A DNA stretch of 64,000 nucleotides from Planctomycetales bacterium (lineage in GTDB: Bacteria; Planctomycetota; Planctomycetia; Planctomycetales; Planctomycetaceae). The number at the start of each line of letters is the position of its first letter. Position 1 is the stretch's first letter. Made by a program: the position numbers and the translations under genes. A model generated the notes under the pieces. That model was not told the origin of the DNA and ran no database searches. It worked only from the letters and a program-made list of their open reading frames with translations. The DNA is taken from NCBI GenBank assembly GCA_028285345.1, contig JANQPT010000036.1:1-64000 (forward strand), read 5' to 3'. Positions 56,886-64,000 of the stretch are shown here, piece by piece.

Positions 56886-57351
56886 CTACAGTCGTGCAAT
56901 TCGTATGAGTCTCATCGATTGGTGGGAGCAGAATTTGGGTGTGGACAGTCTTGCGTCGACAGAAACGGACTCCAAACGCAATCCGTCTGCAGTTGACGCA
57001 GGGCAGCACAAGGGAGGACAATTCTGAATGGATCGCGCCCGGGTCGCGTCAGCATCGTCGCCGCGATGGCGAGTCTCAGAGTTCTTCCCCACCTTCAGTC
57101 TGACCATCCTAACGACCCAAAGTCAATGATGTCTTGCACTTAACTTGACAAGATGCGGGTTAACCATCAGTTTCACTGCAGCTAGCTTTTCTATCTTTCG
57201 ATTTCTAGGAGTTTGCCAGCCTGAATGATTGGATCACAAAGGGAAATGCACTACGCGCACGGCGTTGATTCCATTTATGGAAATTGAAGCGCGACTTTCA
57301 ATGCGAACCGTCGCGTCACAGGAAACGGATTGCGGCATGTTCTCAATAGCC
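56886..57351. other. Intergenic region without supported features
   Basis: About 466 bases between the FHA-kinase start and the hpnD stop. Composition is a little AT-richer around 57120-57240. I find no long repeat, terminator or open frame with protein-like composition. It should hold the kinase promoter; no -10/-35 pair stands out. Confidence 0.45.
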
Positions 57352-58278
57352 TCAGTTCGCGACTCGCCCGGTGACTCGATACCACCGCGACCGCAATACT
57401 GCCGTGCCGGCGATGGCGAGCTTTCGGGGTGCACTCAGCCGAATGCGCGAGCCATAAACGTCATAGCCGCGATGCTCAATCTCGTCGAGCAGCCCGCCGT
57501 AGATTCTCAACATCGCATCCAGGATCGGCCTCCCCGCGGGATCTAAAAACGCATCGAGCCGACGTCCCCGATTGTAGTATTCCCGTGCGCGGGCGACCTC
57601 GAATCGCATCAATTCCTGGAAGCGGTCATCGCGGCATTCGGCCAAGATATCGTCGAGCGCATAGCCGAATCGCGTGCGGTCCTCCTCCGGAAGATAGATT
57701 CGCCCCATCCGCGCGTCTTCCTTGATGTCGCGGAGAATATTCGTCAATTGCAGTGCCATGCCGCAATCGATTGCCGCTTCTTTCGCACGCTCGTCATGAA
57801 ATCCCCAAATGTGGATACAACACAGACCGACCACGCCGGCAACGTGATAGCAGTAGCGAGAGAGTTCGGCGAACGTCCGCATATTCACCTCGCCCAAATC
57901 CATCTGCACGCCGTCGATCGCCGCCAACAGATATTCGCGTGGGATTTCAAAACGCGTCACTAAGTCCTGCAGAGCGGGCAGTGCGGGATGGCGCGGAGCC
58001 GCGCCGTCAAGTGCGTCGATGACGTCGCCCCGCCACTCCTGCAAAGCCGCTCGACGTGCGTCCTGCGGCATGCTGGTGTCATCGCCGATATCGTCGCAGA
58101 TCCGCATAAACGCATACAGCGCACACATGGCACGGAATTTGTCGCCGGACAAGGTCAGAAACGAAACGTAGAAATTCTTCGCAGCCCGTTTGGCGAGCTT
58201 GCGGCAGTAGGCTTGAGACTGCTTGAGCGCGACCTTCGCGGCGGCCGGAGGCAATCTATCGGCGGAGAGTGTCTTCAA
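57352..58278 (-). CDS. hpnD: Presqualene diphosphate synthase HpnD-type
   Basis: 308 residues from TTG 58278; no ATG or GTG lies before the essential region. Two Asp-rich Mg-binding motifs of the squalene/phytoene synthase fold are present, RICDDIGDDTSM (Asp62-63) and RDIKEDARMGRIYLPEED (about 188-205), plus FYVSFLTLSGDKFRAMCALYAFMR. It condenses two farnesyl diphosphates to presqualene diphosphate. The partner hpnC follows on the map (transcribed first), separated by 69 bases. hpnE, which completes the squalene route, is not in the window. Confidence 0.9.
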   Translation of the reverse strand: MKTLSADRLPPAAAKVALKQSQAYCRKLAKRAAKNFYVSFLTLSGDKFRAMCALYAFMRICDDIGDDTSMPQDARRAALQEWRGDVIDALDGAAPRHPALPALQDLVTRFEIPREYLLAAIDGVQMDLGEVNMRTFAELSRYCYHVAGVVGLCCIHIWGFHDERAKEAAIDCGMALQLTNILRDIKEDARMGRIYLPEEDRTRFGYALDDILAECRDDRFQELMRFEVARAREYYNRGRRLDAFLDPAGRPILDAMLRIYGGLLDEIEHRGYDVYGSRIRLSAPRKLAIAGTAVLRSRWYRVTGRVAN

Positions 58279-58347
58279 GAAACGCGGCCTTTCAGAACAT
58301 GGCTCCAGGATCGATCTCGTTTAGGTGTGTCGATCCCGGAGGCTTCT

Positions 58348-59298
58348 CTAGCCCGAATTTTGACCGGATTTCGGCCGTCTCGCAAGCCGTCGCCGCAGGT
58401 GACGAAGAGTGCTCCCAGCCAGCAAGGGCAGAAGCTCCCATTTTTTGACGACCGGGCGTGTCTCCCAGACTCGATATCCGATCTGCTCGATGTGATTCAA
58501 GATCCTCAGTCCACCGCGGATGAACAGGTCAATATCGATCTGTAGCCGTCCCGGCAGTGCCTCGACGAGCGGAAGTCCGTCGGTCAGGAATTGACGTGCA
58601 CGGTCAACTTGAAATTCCATCAACTTCAGAAACTCCGGAGACGTCTCGCGGCTCTGCAGTGACTGCCGGGAATAACCGAACCGTGTACAATCCTCGGCCG
58701 GCAAGTAGATCCGGCCCATATCGAGGTCTCGTGCCACATCCTGCCAAAAATTGGCGAGCTGCAATCCGGTGCAAATCGAATCCGACCAGGCAACGTTCTG
58801 GTCACTGTAACTGCGGCACAGGCGCAGCACGATTCGCCCGACCGGATCGGCGCTGCGCCGGCAATAGTCCCGCAACTCGTCGAAGGTCTGATATTCGCGC
58901 ACACGCTGGTCCTGCTGAAACGCGGAGAGCAAATCTTCAAACGGATCGATGGGGATTTCAAATTCCTGGACCGTCGCGCGGAGTGCGACAAACACCGGAT
59001 GGGTCGCAGCCCCCGAATAACATTGCCGTAACTCACCCAGCCACCAGTCGAGCAATTCCAACGAGCGGGCGTCGTCGTCGATTTCATCGGACAGGTCGTC
59101 CGACCAGCGGCAATAGGCGTAGACGTTGTAGAAATGTTGGTGCAATTCGCGGGGAAGCAGCCAGCTGACGACGGGAAAGTTCTCGTAGTGAGTTTGAGCC
59201 AAGCGGCGGCAGTAGGCCTCCGCTTCGCTGACCGTCACCGTGGCAGAAGCAACGCGCTGCGGGCCCCATGTCGACAAGTCTTCCACAAAACCAGTCAA
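58348..59298 (-). CDS. hpnC: Hydroxysqualene synthase HpnC-type
   Basis: 316 residues from TTG 59298, with GGGGTG as a plausible ribosome-binding site seven bases before. The synthase motifs are YCRWSDDLSDE (Asp67-68 and 71) and FWQDVARDLDMGRIYLPAED. VSWLLPRELHQHFYNVYAYCR and the DPVGRIVLRLC segment group it with HpnC, which turns presqualene diphosphate into hydroxysqualene. Squalene is the precursor for hopanoids and, in some planctomycetes, sterols. Transcribed before hpnD, probably as one unit. Confidence 0.9.
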   Translation of the reverse strand: MTGFVEDLSTWGPQRVASATVTVSEAEAYCRRLAQTHYENFPVVSWLLPRELHQHFYNVYAYCRWSDDLSDEIDDDARSLELLDWWLGELRQCYSGAATHPVFVALRATVQEFEIPIDPFEDLLSAFQQDQRVREYQTFDELRDYCRRSADPVGRIVLRLCRSYSDQNVAWSDSICTGLQLANFWQDVARDLDMGRIYLPAEDCTRFGYSRQSLQSRETSPEFLKLMEFQVDRARQFLTDGLPLVEALPGRLQIDIDLFIRGGLRILNHIEQIGYRVWETRPVVKKWELLPLLAGSTLRHLRRRLARRPKSGQNSG

Positions 59299-59383
59299 GG
59301 ATTACACCCCAGAGGTACCGTCTACTGGTAACGACAGCGTGGATTGCACTGTGGCCGTCCCGGCATTACGTGCAATCGCGATA

Positions 59384-60616
59384 TCAATCACGGCTATCGG
59401 ACAACAACTCTTGCTGAATCAGTTTCCTTTGGGCGTGCCGCTGAATAAACATCGCAAACAGCGGCACCGCAAAGGAGTATTTGCCATGCCGGTTTCGATA
59501 GATAAGCCCTTTGTCAATCAGTTTTGGAATCGCTTGGCTGACATCGTTTGACGAAAAAGATTTGATCCCATCCAATTGCTTTGACGCGTCCACAATCTCT
59601 GAAATCGAGAATTCCTCTGCGGCGTTCGGAAGTTGCGCGACGCAATAGAGAAGATCGCGCTGCCGGTCCGTCAAGATTTCCCAGCGCCCACTGAAGAAAT
59701 TTGCGTCAAGTTGTCGAACGATGGGGTCAATAGGAATGGAGTCCTCCTCAGGGTTCGCTCTGAGATAGTCAAACGCCTGCCGGCAAATGAATTGAATGAA
59801 ATAGGGATATCCGTCGGCCGTATTCACAATGACATCCACAGCCGAATTTGAAAACGCCCATGTCTGGTTCTTGACTGGAAACAAAATCGCCTCTTTGGAT
59901 GTTTTGTTGTTCAATCTTCCGATTTCTTGTACGTGAAACATTCGCTCGGCATACGTTCGCGATTCGACAAGTCTGGGGAATAGTGTCGGCAATCCGGTCA
60001 GCAATAACATGTACCGCGCACCCTTGCGCTGAAGTGACTGAAAAGTTTCAAGCAATACAGCCAATGGGTATTCGTCCTTTTCTTCGCGATCAGTCACGAC
60101 TTGAGCTTCGTCGTAGGCAAAGATGATTCCGTGTATCCCCTTGTGATCGGCAACCGACCAGACAAGCTCAAGGACGGCTTTTAACTTATCCGTGGAAAGT
60201 CCAGGGGTCGCTGCGTAGACCGTCATGAGGAAGTCGAAATCCAATGCCCGATTTTCCAGACGATCTTGTTGAGCAAATCCGAAGGAGTCAGATGACACCG
60301 TAAGCGATAGACTCGACGTAAACACGGAAAGATCGGTGATCAGTCGGGTGCAAAGTCGCTCCTCACTAAGAAACGCCGATTCCGAAAAATCCGAGCCGAC
60401 CCACGCCCACTTTTTCTGAATCGCTAACGGCCGATATCGGTCTTCCATCAAAACCGTTTTCCCAACGCCACGCAGTCCCGTTAGAATGACATTCTTAGTG
60501 ACTTCAGCCTGCTCAAGAAACTCTTCAAATTGCTTAGTCTCCGGTTTTCGCCCCGCGAGATGCGGAGGTGAGTGTCCTGCTCCTGGCCGATAGGGGTTTG
60601 TGTGCTGATTTGACAT
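59384..60616 (-). CDS. AAA-type ATPase with C-terminal winged helix, AT-rich and probably acquired
   Basis: 410 residues, cytoplasmic. Walker A is GLRGVGKT (47-54), Walker B is GIIFAYDEAQVV, and a sensor-like MLLLTGLPTLF follows. The C-terminal 130 residues (FSGRWEILTDRQRDLLYCVA, FSISEIVDASKQLDGIKSF) look like a winged-helix DNA-binding domain. The layout resembles the Orc1/Cdc6-like STAND/AAA proteins of archaeal type often found alone near mobile elements or defence genes. The gene is visibly more AT-rich than its neighbours. It has its own consensus promoter at 60664-60691. Confidence 0.75.
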   Translation of the reverse strand: MSNQHTNPYRPGAGHSPPHLAGRKPETKQFEEFLEQAEVTKNVILTGLRGVGKTVLMEDRYRPLAIQKKWAWVGSDFSESAFLSEERLCTRLITDLSVFTSSLSLTVSSDSFGFAQQDRLENRALDFDFLMTVYAATPGLSTDKLKAVLELVWSVADHKGIHGIIFAYDEAQVVTDREEKDEYPLAVLLETFQSLQRKGARYMLLLTGLPTLFPRLVESRTYAERMFHVQEIGRLNNKTSKEAILFPVKNQTWAFSNSAVDVIVNTADGYPYFIQFICRQAFDYLRANPEEDSIPIDPIVRQLDANFFSGRWEILTDRQRDLLYCVAQLPNAAEEFSISEIVDASKQLDGIKSFSSNDVSQAIPKLIDKGLIYRNRHGKYSFAVPLFAMFIQRHAQRKLIQQELLSDSRD

Positions 60617-60663
60617 GACTTGGCGCCTGTCGAAAATGAACGAATGTTGCGAGACTTGTTAAT

Positions 60664-60691
60664 CTTATATATTTTGCTAATATTATGTCAA
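60664..60691 (-). promoter_or_regulatory. Promoter of the AAA ATPase gene
   Basis: On the minus strand TTGACA (60691-60686) is followed after 16 bases by TATAAG (60669-60664), close to the consensus sigma-70 pair, 48 bases ahead of the ATG at 60616. The stretch is strikingly AT-rich for this window. A near-palindrome (60691-60716) abuts the -35. Confidence 0.6.
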
Positions 60692-60716
60692 CAGATAATG
60701 TTTCATAATTGTCTGT
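60691..60716. promoter_or_regulatory. Candidate operator palindrome upstream of the AAA ATPase
   Basis: ACAGATAAT (60691-60699) and ATTGTCTGT (60708-60716) are inverted with one mismatch and an 8-base spacer. It touches the -35 element, a usual place for a repressor or activator site. The binder is not known; autoregulation by the ATPase's winged helix is one possibility. Confidence 0.4.
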
Positions 60717-60853
60717 AACCTTATTCGAGAGTTGTCATTGCGTCAAATCATTGTGTGGCAATCCCTGCAAGTCGTGCTCCTAAAGCGTTCTTGGCCAGTC
60801 GCGTCTGCCGCTCTCCACAGGAAATACCAAAGCCAATACGAGGTCGGGGGAAA

Positions 60854-62245
60854 ATGAGTGTTCCGAAAGTCGCCATCGTCGGCCGGCCGAATGTGGGCAA
60901 GAGTTCACTGCTGAATTGGCTGGCCGGCAAACGAATCTCGGTCGTGGACCCCATGTCGGGCGTGACCCGCGACCGCGTGACGTACCTGATGCACGAGGGC
61001 GACCGCTATTTTGAGCTGGTCGACACCGGCGGCATCGGCATCGTCGACCGTGACGACCTGTCCGCGGACATCGATCATCAAATCCAGGTCGGAATCGACG
61101 AAGCGGCCCTGATTCTGTTCGTCGTCGACGGCCAAACCGGTATCGCGAATCTAGATATCGACGTCGCGGACCGGTTGCGGAGAATCGAGAAACCGCTGCT
61201 GATGGTGATCAACAAATGCGACTCGCCGAGCTTGGACGATGACGTTTCCGAGTTTTATCGGCTGACCGACGCGCCGGTCATTTGTACGTCGGTGAAAGGC
61301 GGGCGGAATCGCAAACAACTGCTCGATCAGATTCTCGAGATGCTGCCCGATGAAGACGACGGGGAACGTCGCGACGGCGAGATCTTGGCAGCGGAGCCGG
61401 AATTGAAACTGGCGATTGTCGGCCGCCGGAACGTGGGCAAGAGCACATTCATCAACGCCCTGGCGGAAACCGATCGCATGATCGTCAGCGAAGTCGCCGG
61501 CACGACGCGCGACAGCGTCGACATCCATTTTGAGCTGGACGGCAAGTCCTTCACCGCAATCGACACGCCCGGCGTCCGCAAGCGGAAGAGTCTGGAAGGG
61601 AGCGTCGAATGGTACGGACTTTCACGGGCCAAACGCAGCGTCCGCCGCGCGAATGTGGTGTTGATGTTCTTTGACGCCACTGAAACGATCTCCCGCGTCG
61701 ACAAGCAGTTGGTCGAGGAAATCGCCGAACATCACAAACCCTGTATCTTCGTCGTCAACAAATGGGACTTAGCGGGCGACATGACGATGGACCGCTGGGC
61801 GGAATACTTGTCTCGCCAGTTCGCGATGATGCGGCACGTGCCGATCGCGTTCGTCACCGCACAGCAGCAACGGAACGTTAAGAAGTTGATCAATCTTGCC
61901 CAAACGATTTACAAGCAGGCCCGGGAGCGGGTCTCCACCGCGAAAGTCAACACGGTGGTCCGGGCGGCGATCAAAAACAATCCCCCGCCGCATCGCAAAA
62001 ATCGCCGTCCCAAGATTTACTACGGCACCCAAGTCTCCACCGAGCCGCCGACAATCGTTCTCAAATGCAACGACCCGAAGCTGTTCGACCCGAGTTGGAA
62101 ACGTTACCTGCTCGGCGTGTTTCGCGAAGAACTGCCGTTTCAGGAGGTCCCAATCCGCCTCTATTTGCGGCCGCGGCAAAAACGGGACGAGGATTTGACC
62201 GTCAGCCTCGAGGACCAGGCTGAACTGGCCGACGAAGAAAGCTAG
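60854..62245 (+). CDS. der: Ribosome-assembly GTPase Der (EngA)
   Basis: 463 residues from ATG 60854 (MSVPKVAIVGRPNVGKSS), with a G-rich leader upstream; the frame from 60755 is an extension. Der has tandem G domains and helps assemble the 50S subunit. Domain 1: GRPNVGKS (10-17), DTGG, NKCD. Domain 2: GRRNVGKST, DTPGV, NKWD. The KH-like C-terminal domain (about 360-445) has KIYYGTQVSTEPPTIVLKCNDP. All nucleotide motifs are intact. It converges with rpoN. Confidence 0.95.
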   Translation: MSVPKVAIVGRPNVGKSSLLNWLAGKRISVVDPMSGVTRDRVTYLMHEGDRYFELVDTGGIGIVDRDDLSADIDHQIQVGIDEAALILFVVDGQTGIANLDIDVADRLRRIEKPLLMVINKCDSPSLDDDVSEFYRLTDAPVICTSVKGGRNRKQLLDQILEMLPDEDDGERRDGEILAAEPELKLAIVGRRNVGKSTFINALAETDRMIVSEVAGTTRDSVDIHFELDGKSFTAIDTPGVRKRKSLEGSVEWYGLSRAKRSVRRANVVLMFFDATETISRVDKQLVEEIAEHHKPCIFVVNKWDLAGDMTMDRWAEYLSRQFAMMRHVPIAFVTAQQQRNVKKLINLAQTIYKQARERVSTAKVNTVVRAAIKNNPPPHRKNRRPKIYYGTQVSTEPPTIVLKCNDPKLFDPSWKRYLLGVFREELPFQEVPIRLYLRPRQKRDEDLTVSLEDQAELADEES

Positions 62246-62297
62246 GCCGTATTGCGCAGATCGGCATGCCCGGTGGTCTCTACAGGCAATTTGCCGC

Positions 62298-63836
62298 CTA
62301 ATACTGCCGCCGTTGCCGCGAAGAGGGAATGTCCATCTTCTGGCGGTACTTGGTGACCGTACGGCGAGCGAGTTTGTAGCCTTGTTCCGCCAGTTTGTCG
62401 ACCAACGCATCGTCGCTGAGCGGATGACGCTTGTCTTCAGCGTCGACGATCTCCTGCAATTTAATGCGAATCACATCCCAGGCCACGTCCTCGCCTTCGG
62501 ATGTCTTTGTTCCCCCGCCAAAGAATCGCTTGAGCGGAATGATCGACCGGGGGGTCTGGATGTATTTATCGTCGACCGCCCGGGAAACGGTTGTCACGTG
62601 CACACCGACGACGTCAGCGATCTGCTCCATCTTCAGCGGCACGATATATTCAGGCCCCTTGTCCAGAAACTCGGTCTGATGGTCGACGATGGCCTGGGAG
62701 ACTCGTTTGAGCGTGGAGTACCGCTGCTCGATGGCTTCGATGATCCACCGTGCAGAGTTGATTTTGCGTTTGACGTATTCCTTGGTTTCCGGATCGGCGT
62801 CGCCGCTGAGCAGGTCTTGGTATTTGCGGCTGATCGTCAGGTTGGGTGTGTACTCGCGTTCTAAGCGGACGACATATTTGCCGTCTTTGTCTTTCTCGAT
62901 GTAGATGTCGGGCACGATACTCTGAGCGGGTGCGGCGTCAAAACCGCGCCCCGGCCAAGGATTCAGGTGCCGCAGTTCCTCACACGCCGCTTTGATCATC
63001 TCCAGCGAGTATCCGGTCTTTCGCTCAATGACCGGCAACCGGTTTTGATACAAGTCATCCAGATGCGACGTGATCAGCGCGATCAACACGTCATGGTGCG
63101 GAGAATTCTCATCGACTTGTAGCAGCAGGCATTCCTTCAAATCCCGCGCCCCGACGCCGCGCGGTTCCAGTTTTTGAATCAGAGAGAGCGCGGCCTGCGC
63201 GTCGTCGGGCGATATCCGCATACTGTAGACTTCGACCATTTCCTGTAAGGGGTCCGGCTTGGAACCGTTTTGCCCTGTGATCGGAGTGCCCCGCGGATTG
63301 GCAGGCAATCGGCCGTTGGCGTCGAGATTCTGAATGAGAAACTCGCCGAATTCCCGCACTGTCGGCGAGCAGTCGAAGAAATGAAACTGTTCCAGCAAGT
63401 TCTCTTGCAGCGACTCGGGACGCGCGGCGATATTGGTGATCGTGTCGTGTTTGATCTTGCTCGCGTCGTCAACCCGGTTGGGCGAAGGATTGGTCGATGA
63501 GAAGTGGTCGGGCCACTCTTTCGACATTTCCAGCAACCGCTCAAAGTCGGCTTCGTTGTCGTTGTCGTTCTCGACAACCAGTTCCTTGCGGTCCAATTCT
63601 GCGGAATGCCGCTCGTCGAGTTCGTGCTCTCGTTCCTGTTGAATTTCGGAGTCGGACGTCTCCGCCGCCGTATCGGGAGCCGCCTGCTCGAGCAGGATGT
63701 TTTCCACCAGTTCCTGGTCGATCCGCTCCTTGAGAGCCATAACCGGCAACTGCAATATCTCCATTGACTGAATCATCCGCGGAGCCAGCTTCATTTGCTG
63801 ACTCATTTTCATCTGTTGCGATATGTTCAGTTGCAT
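62298..63836 (-). CDS. rpoN: RNA polymerase sigma-54 factor
   Basis: 512 residues. Region I is the Gln/Leu-rich start ([20 protein letters not shown] and [16 protein letters not shown]), followed by the acidic region II, then the core-binding domain ([20 protein letters not shown]) and DNA-binding part ([24 protein letters not shown]). The RpoN box is [10 protein letters not shown] (490-499), one residue off the common ARRTVAKYR. It directs transcription of enhancer-dependent genes such as nitrogen control, which may include glutamine synthetase. The last 164 bases of the window upstream of it hold no gene I can support. Confidence 0.95.
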   Translation of the reverse strand: MQLNISQQMKMSQQMKLAPRMIQSMEILQLPVMALKERIDQELVENILLEQAAPDTAAETSDSEIQQEREHELDERHSAELDRKELVVENDNDNEADFERLLEMSKEWPDHFSSTNPSPNRVDDASKIKHDTITNIAARPESLQENLLEQFHFFDCSPTVREFGEFLIQNLDANGRLPANPRGTPITGQNGSKPDPLQEMVEVYSMRISPDDAQAALSLIQKLEPRGVGARDLKECLLLQVDENSPHHDVLIALITSHLDDLYQNRLPVIERKTGYSLEMIKAACEELRHLNPWPGRGFDAAPAQSIVPDIYIEKDKDGKYVVRLEREYTPNLTISRKYQDLLSGDADPETKEYVKRKINSARWIIEAIEQRYSTLKRVSQAIVDHQTEFLDKGPEYIVPLKMEQIADVVGVHVTTVSRAVDDKYIQTPRSIIPLKRFFGGGTKTSEGEDVAWDVIRIKLQEIVDAEDKRHPLSDDALVDKLAEQGYKLARRTVTKYRQKMDIPSSRQRRQY

Positions 63837-64000
63837 GGGAGTTGGGTTTCAGTTGCTGCAGTGATCGATGAATCTTTTCAATGTTCCAACAATTGACGAC
63901 GTCAATTGCCGTTAAAACGGCTGGCGTCCCTTCATTGCATCAGCCAAGACTTCTCTATTTGAAAACTCTAGCACGCTCCCCGCGGCGATTCCCCGCGCCA

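Noticed and set aside
59926..59942. Second parS-like sequence inside the AAA ATPase gene
   Set aside because: Only 13 of 16 matches, with mismatches in the palindrome half; this is expected by chance in such a window.

Overview
The window looks like chromosomal DNA of a planctomycete, most likely in or near the Planctomycetaceae. The evidence is the mix of families: two DUF1501 proteins with twin-arginine leaders, a DUF1592-type cytochrome followed by a DUF1552 protein with overlapping codons, an FHA-serine/threonine kinase, small extracytoplasmic-function sigma factors, a sugar-phosphate isomerase/epimerase with a Tat leader, the hpnC/hpnD squalene pathway and palindromic intergenic repeats. 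Base composition is fairly uniform and GC-rich, except for one AT-rich gene near 60 kb. No rRNA, tRNA, CRISPR array or transposase was seen. The taxonomic call is an inference from gene content.

Layout. 1-9.8 kb: a long inverted repeat, a DUF1501 protein, an ABC ATPase with a small partner, two duplicated HEAT-repeat proteins, an RraA-like protein, an MFS carrier, a three-fold repeated VanZ-like membrane protein and nrdR. 10-14 kb: an envelope-sugar operon on the minus strand (UDP-sugar pyrophosphorylase, mannose-1-phosphate guanylyltransferase, ruvX, polysaccharide deacetylase). 14-18.4 kb: a small membrane protein, a sugar-phosphate isomerase, ruvC, cysS and ispF. 18.5-29 kb: a secreted thioredoxin, an ECF sigma/anti-sigma pair, a sialate O-acetylesterase, the second DUF1501 protein, a secreted protein of unknown role, a stand-alone acyltransferase and a metallo-beta-lactamase-fold hydrolase. 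29-38 kb: the DUF1592-DUF1552 pair, a second ECF sigma factor facing a secreted CxxxCH protein, a PfkB sugar kinase, a Tat-exported isochorismatase-like hydrolase and an HU-like DNA-binding protein. 38-47 kb: a phosphodiesterase, an HD/PAS/GGDEF signalling protein, a PEP-synthase-like protein, small membrane proteins and a Na/Pi cotransporter. 47-57 kb: a receiver-like protein, mrp, glnE, dapL, aroE and an FHA-kinase. 57-64 kb: hpnD, hpnC, an AT-rich AAA ATPase, der and rpoN.

Most genes are housekeeping or typical planctomycete accessory genes. The most unusual item is glnE (48962-52567). It is about 250 residues longer than the usual GlnE and carries two ACT-like domains, resembling the C-terminus of GlnD, between its two nucleotidyltransferase halves. 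That would put adenylylation of glutamine synthetase under direct small-molecule control. Other points to check are the three-fold VanZ protein, an Mrp without its Fe-S cysteines, an AroE without its shikimate-binding serines, a CysS with an eroded KMSKS loop, a gene-conversion tract between two HEAT genes, and the AT-rich ATPase with its own promoter and operator-like palindrome.
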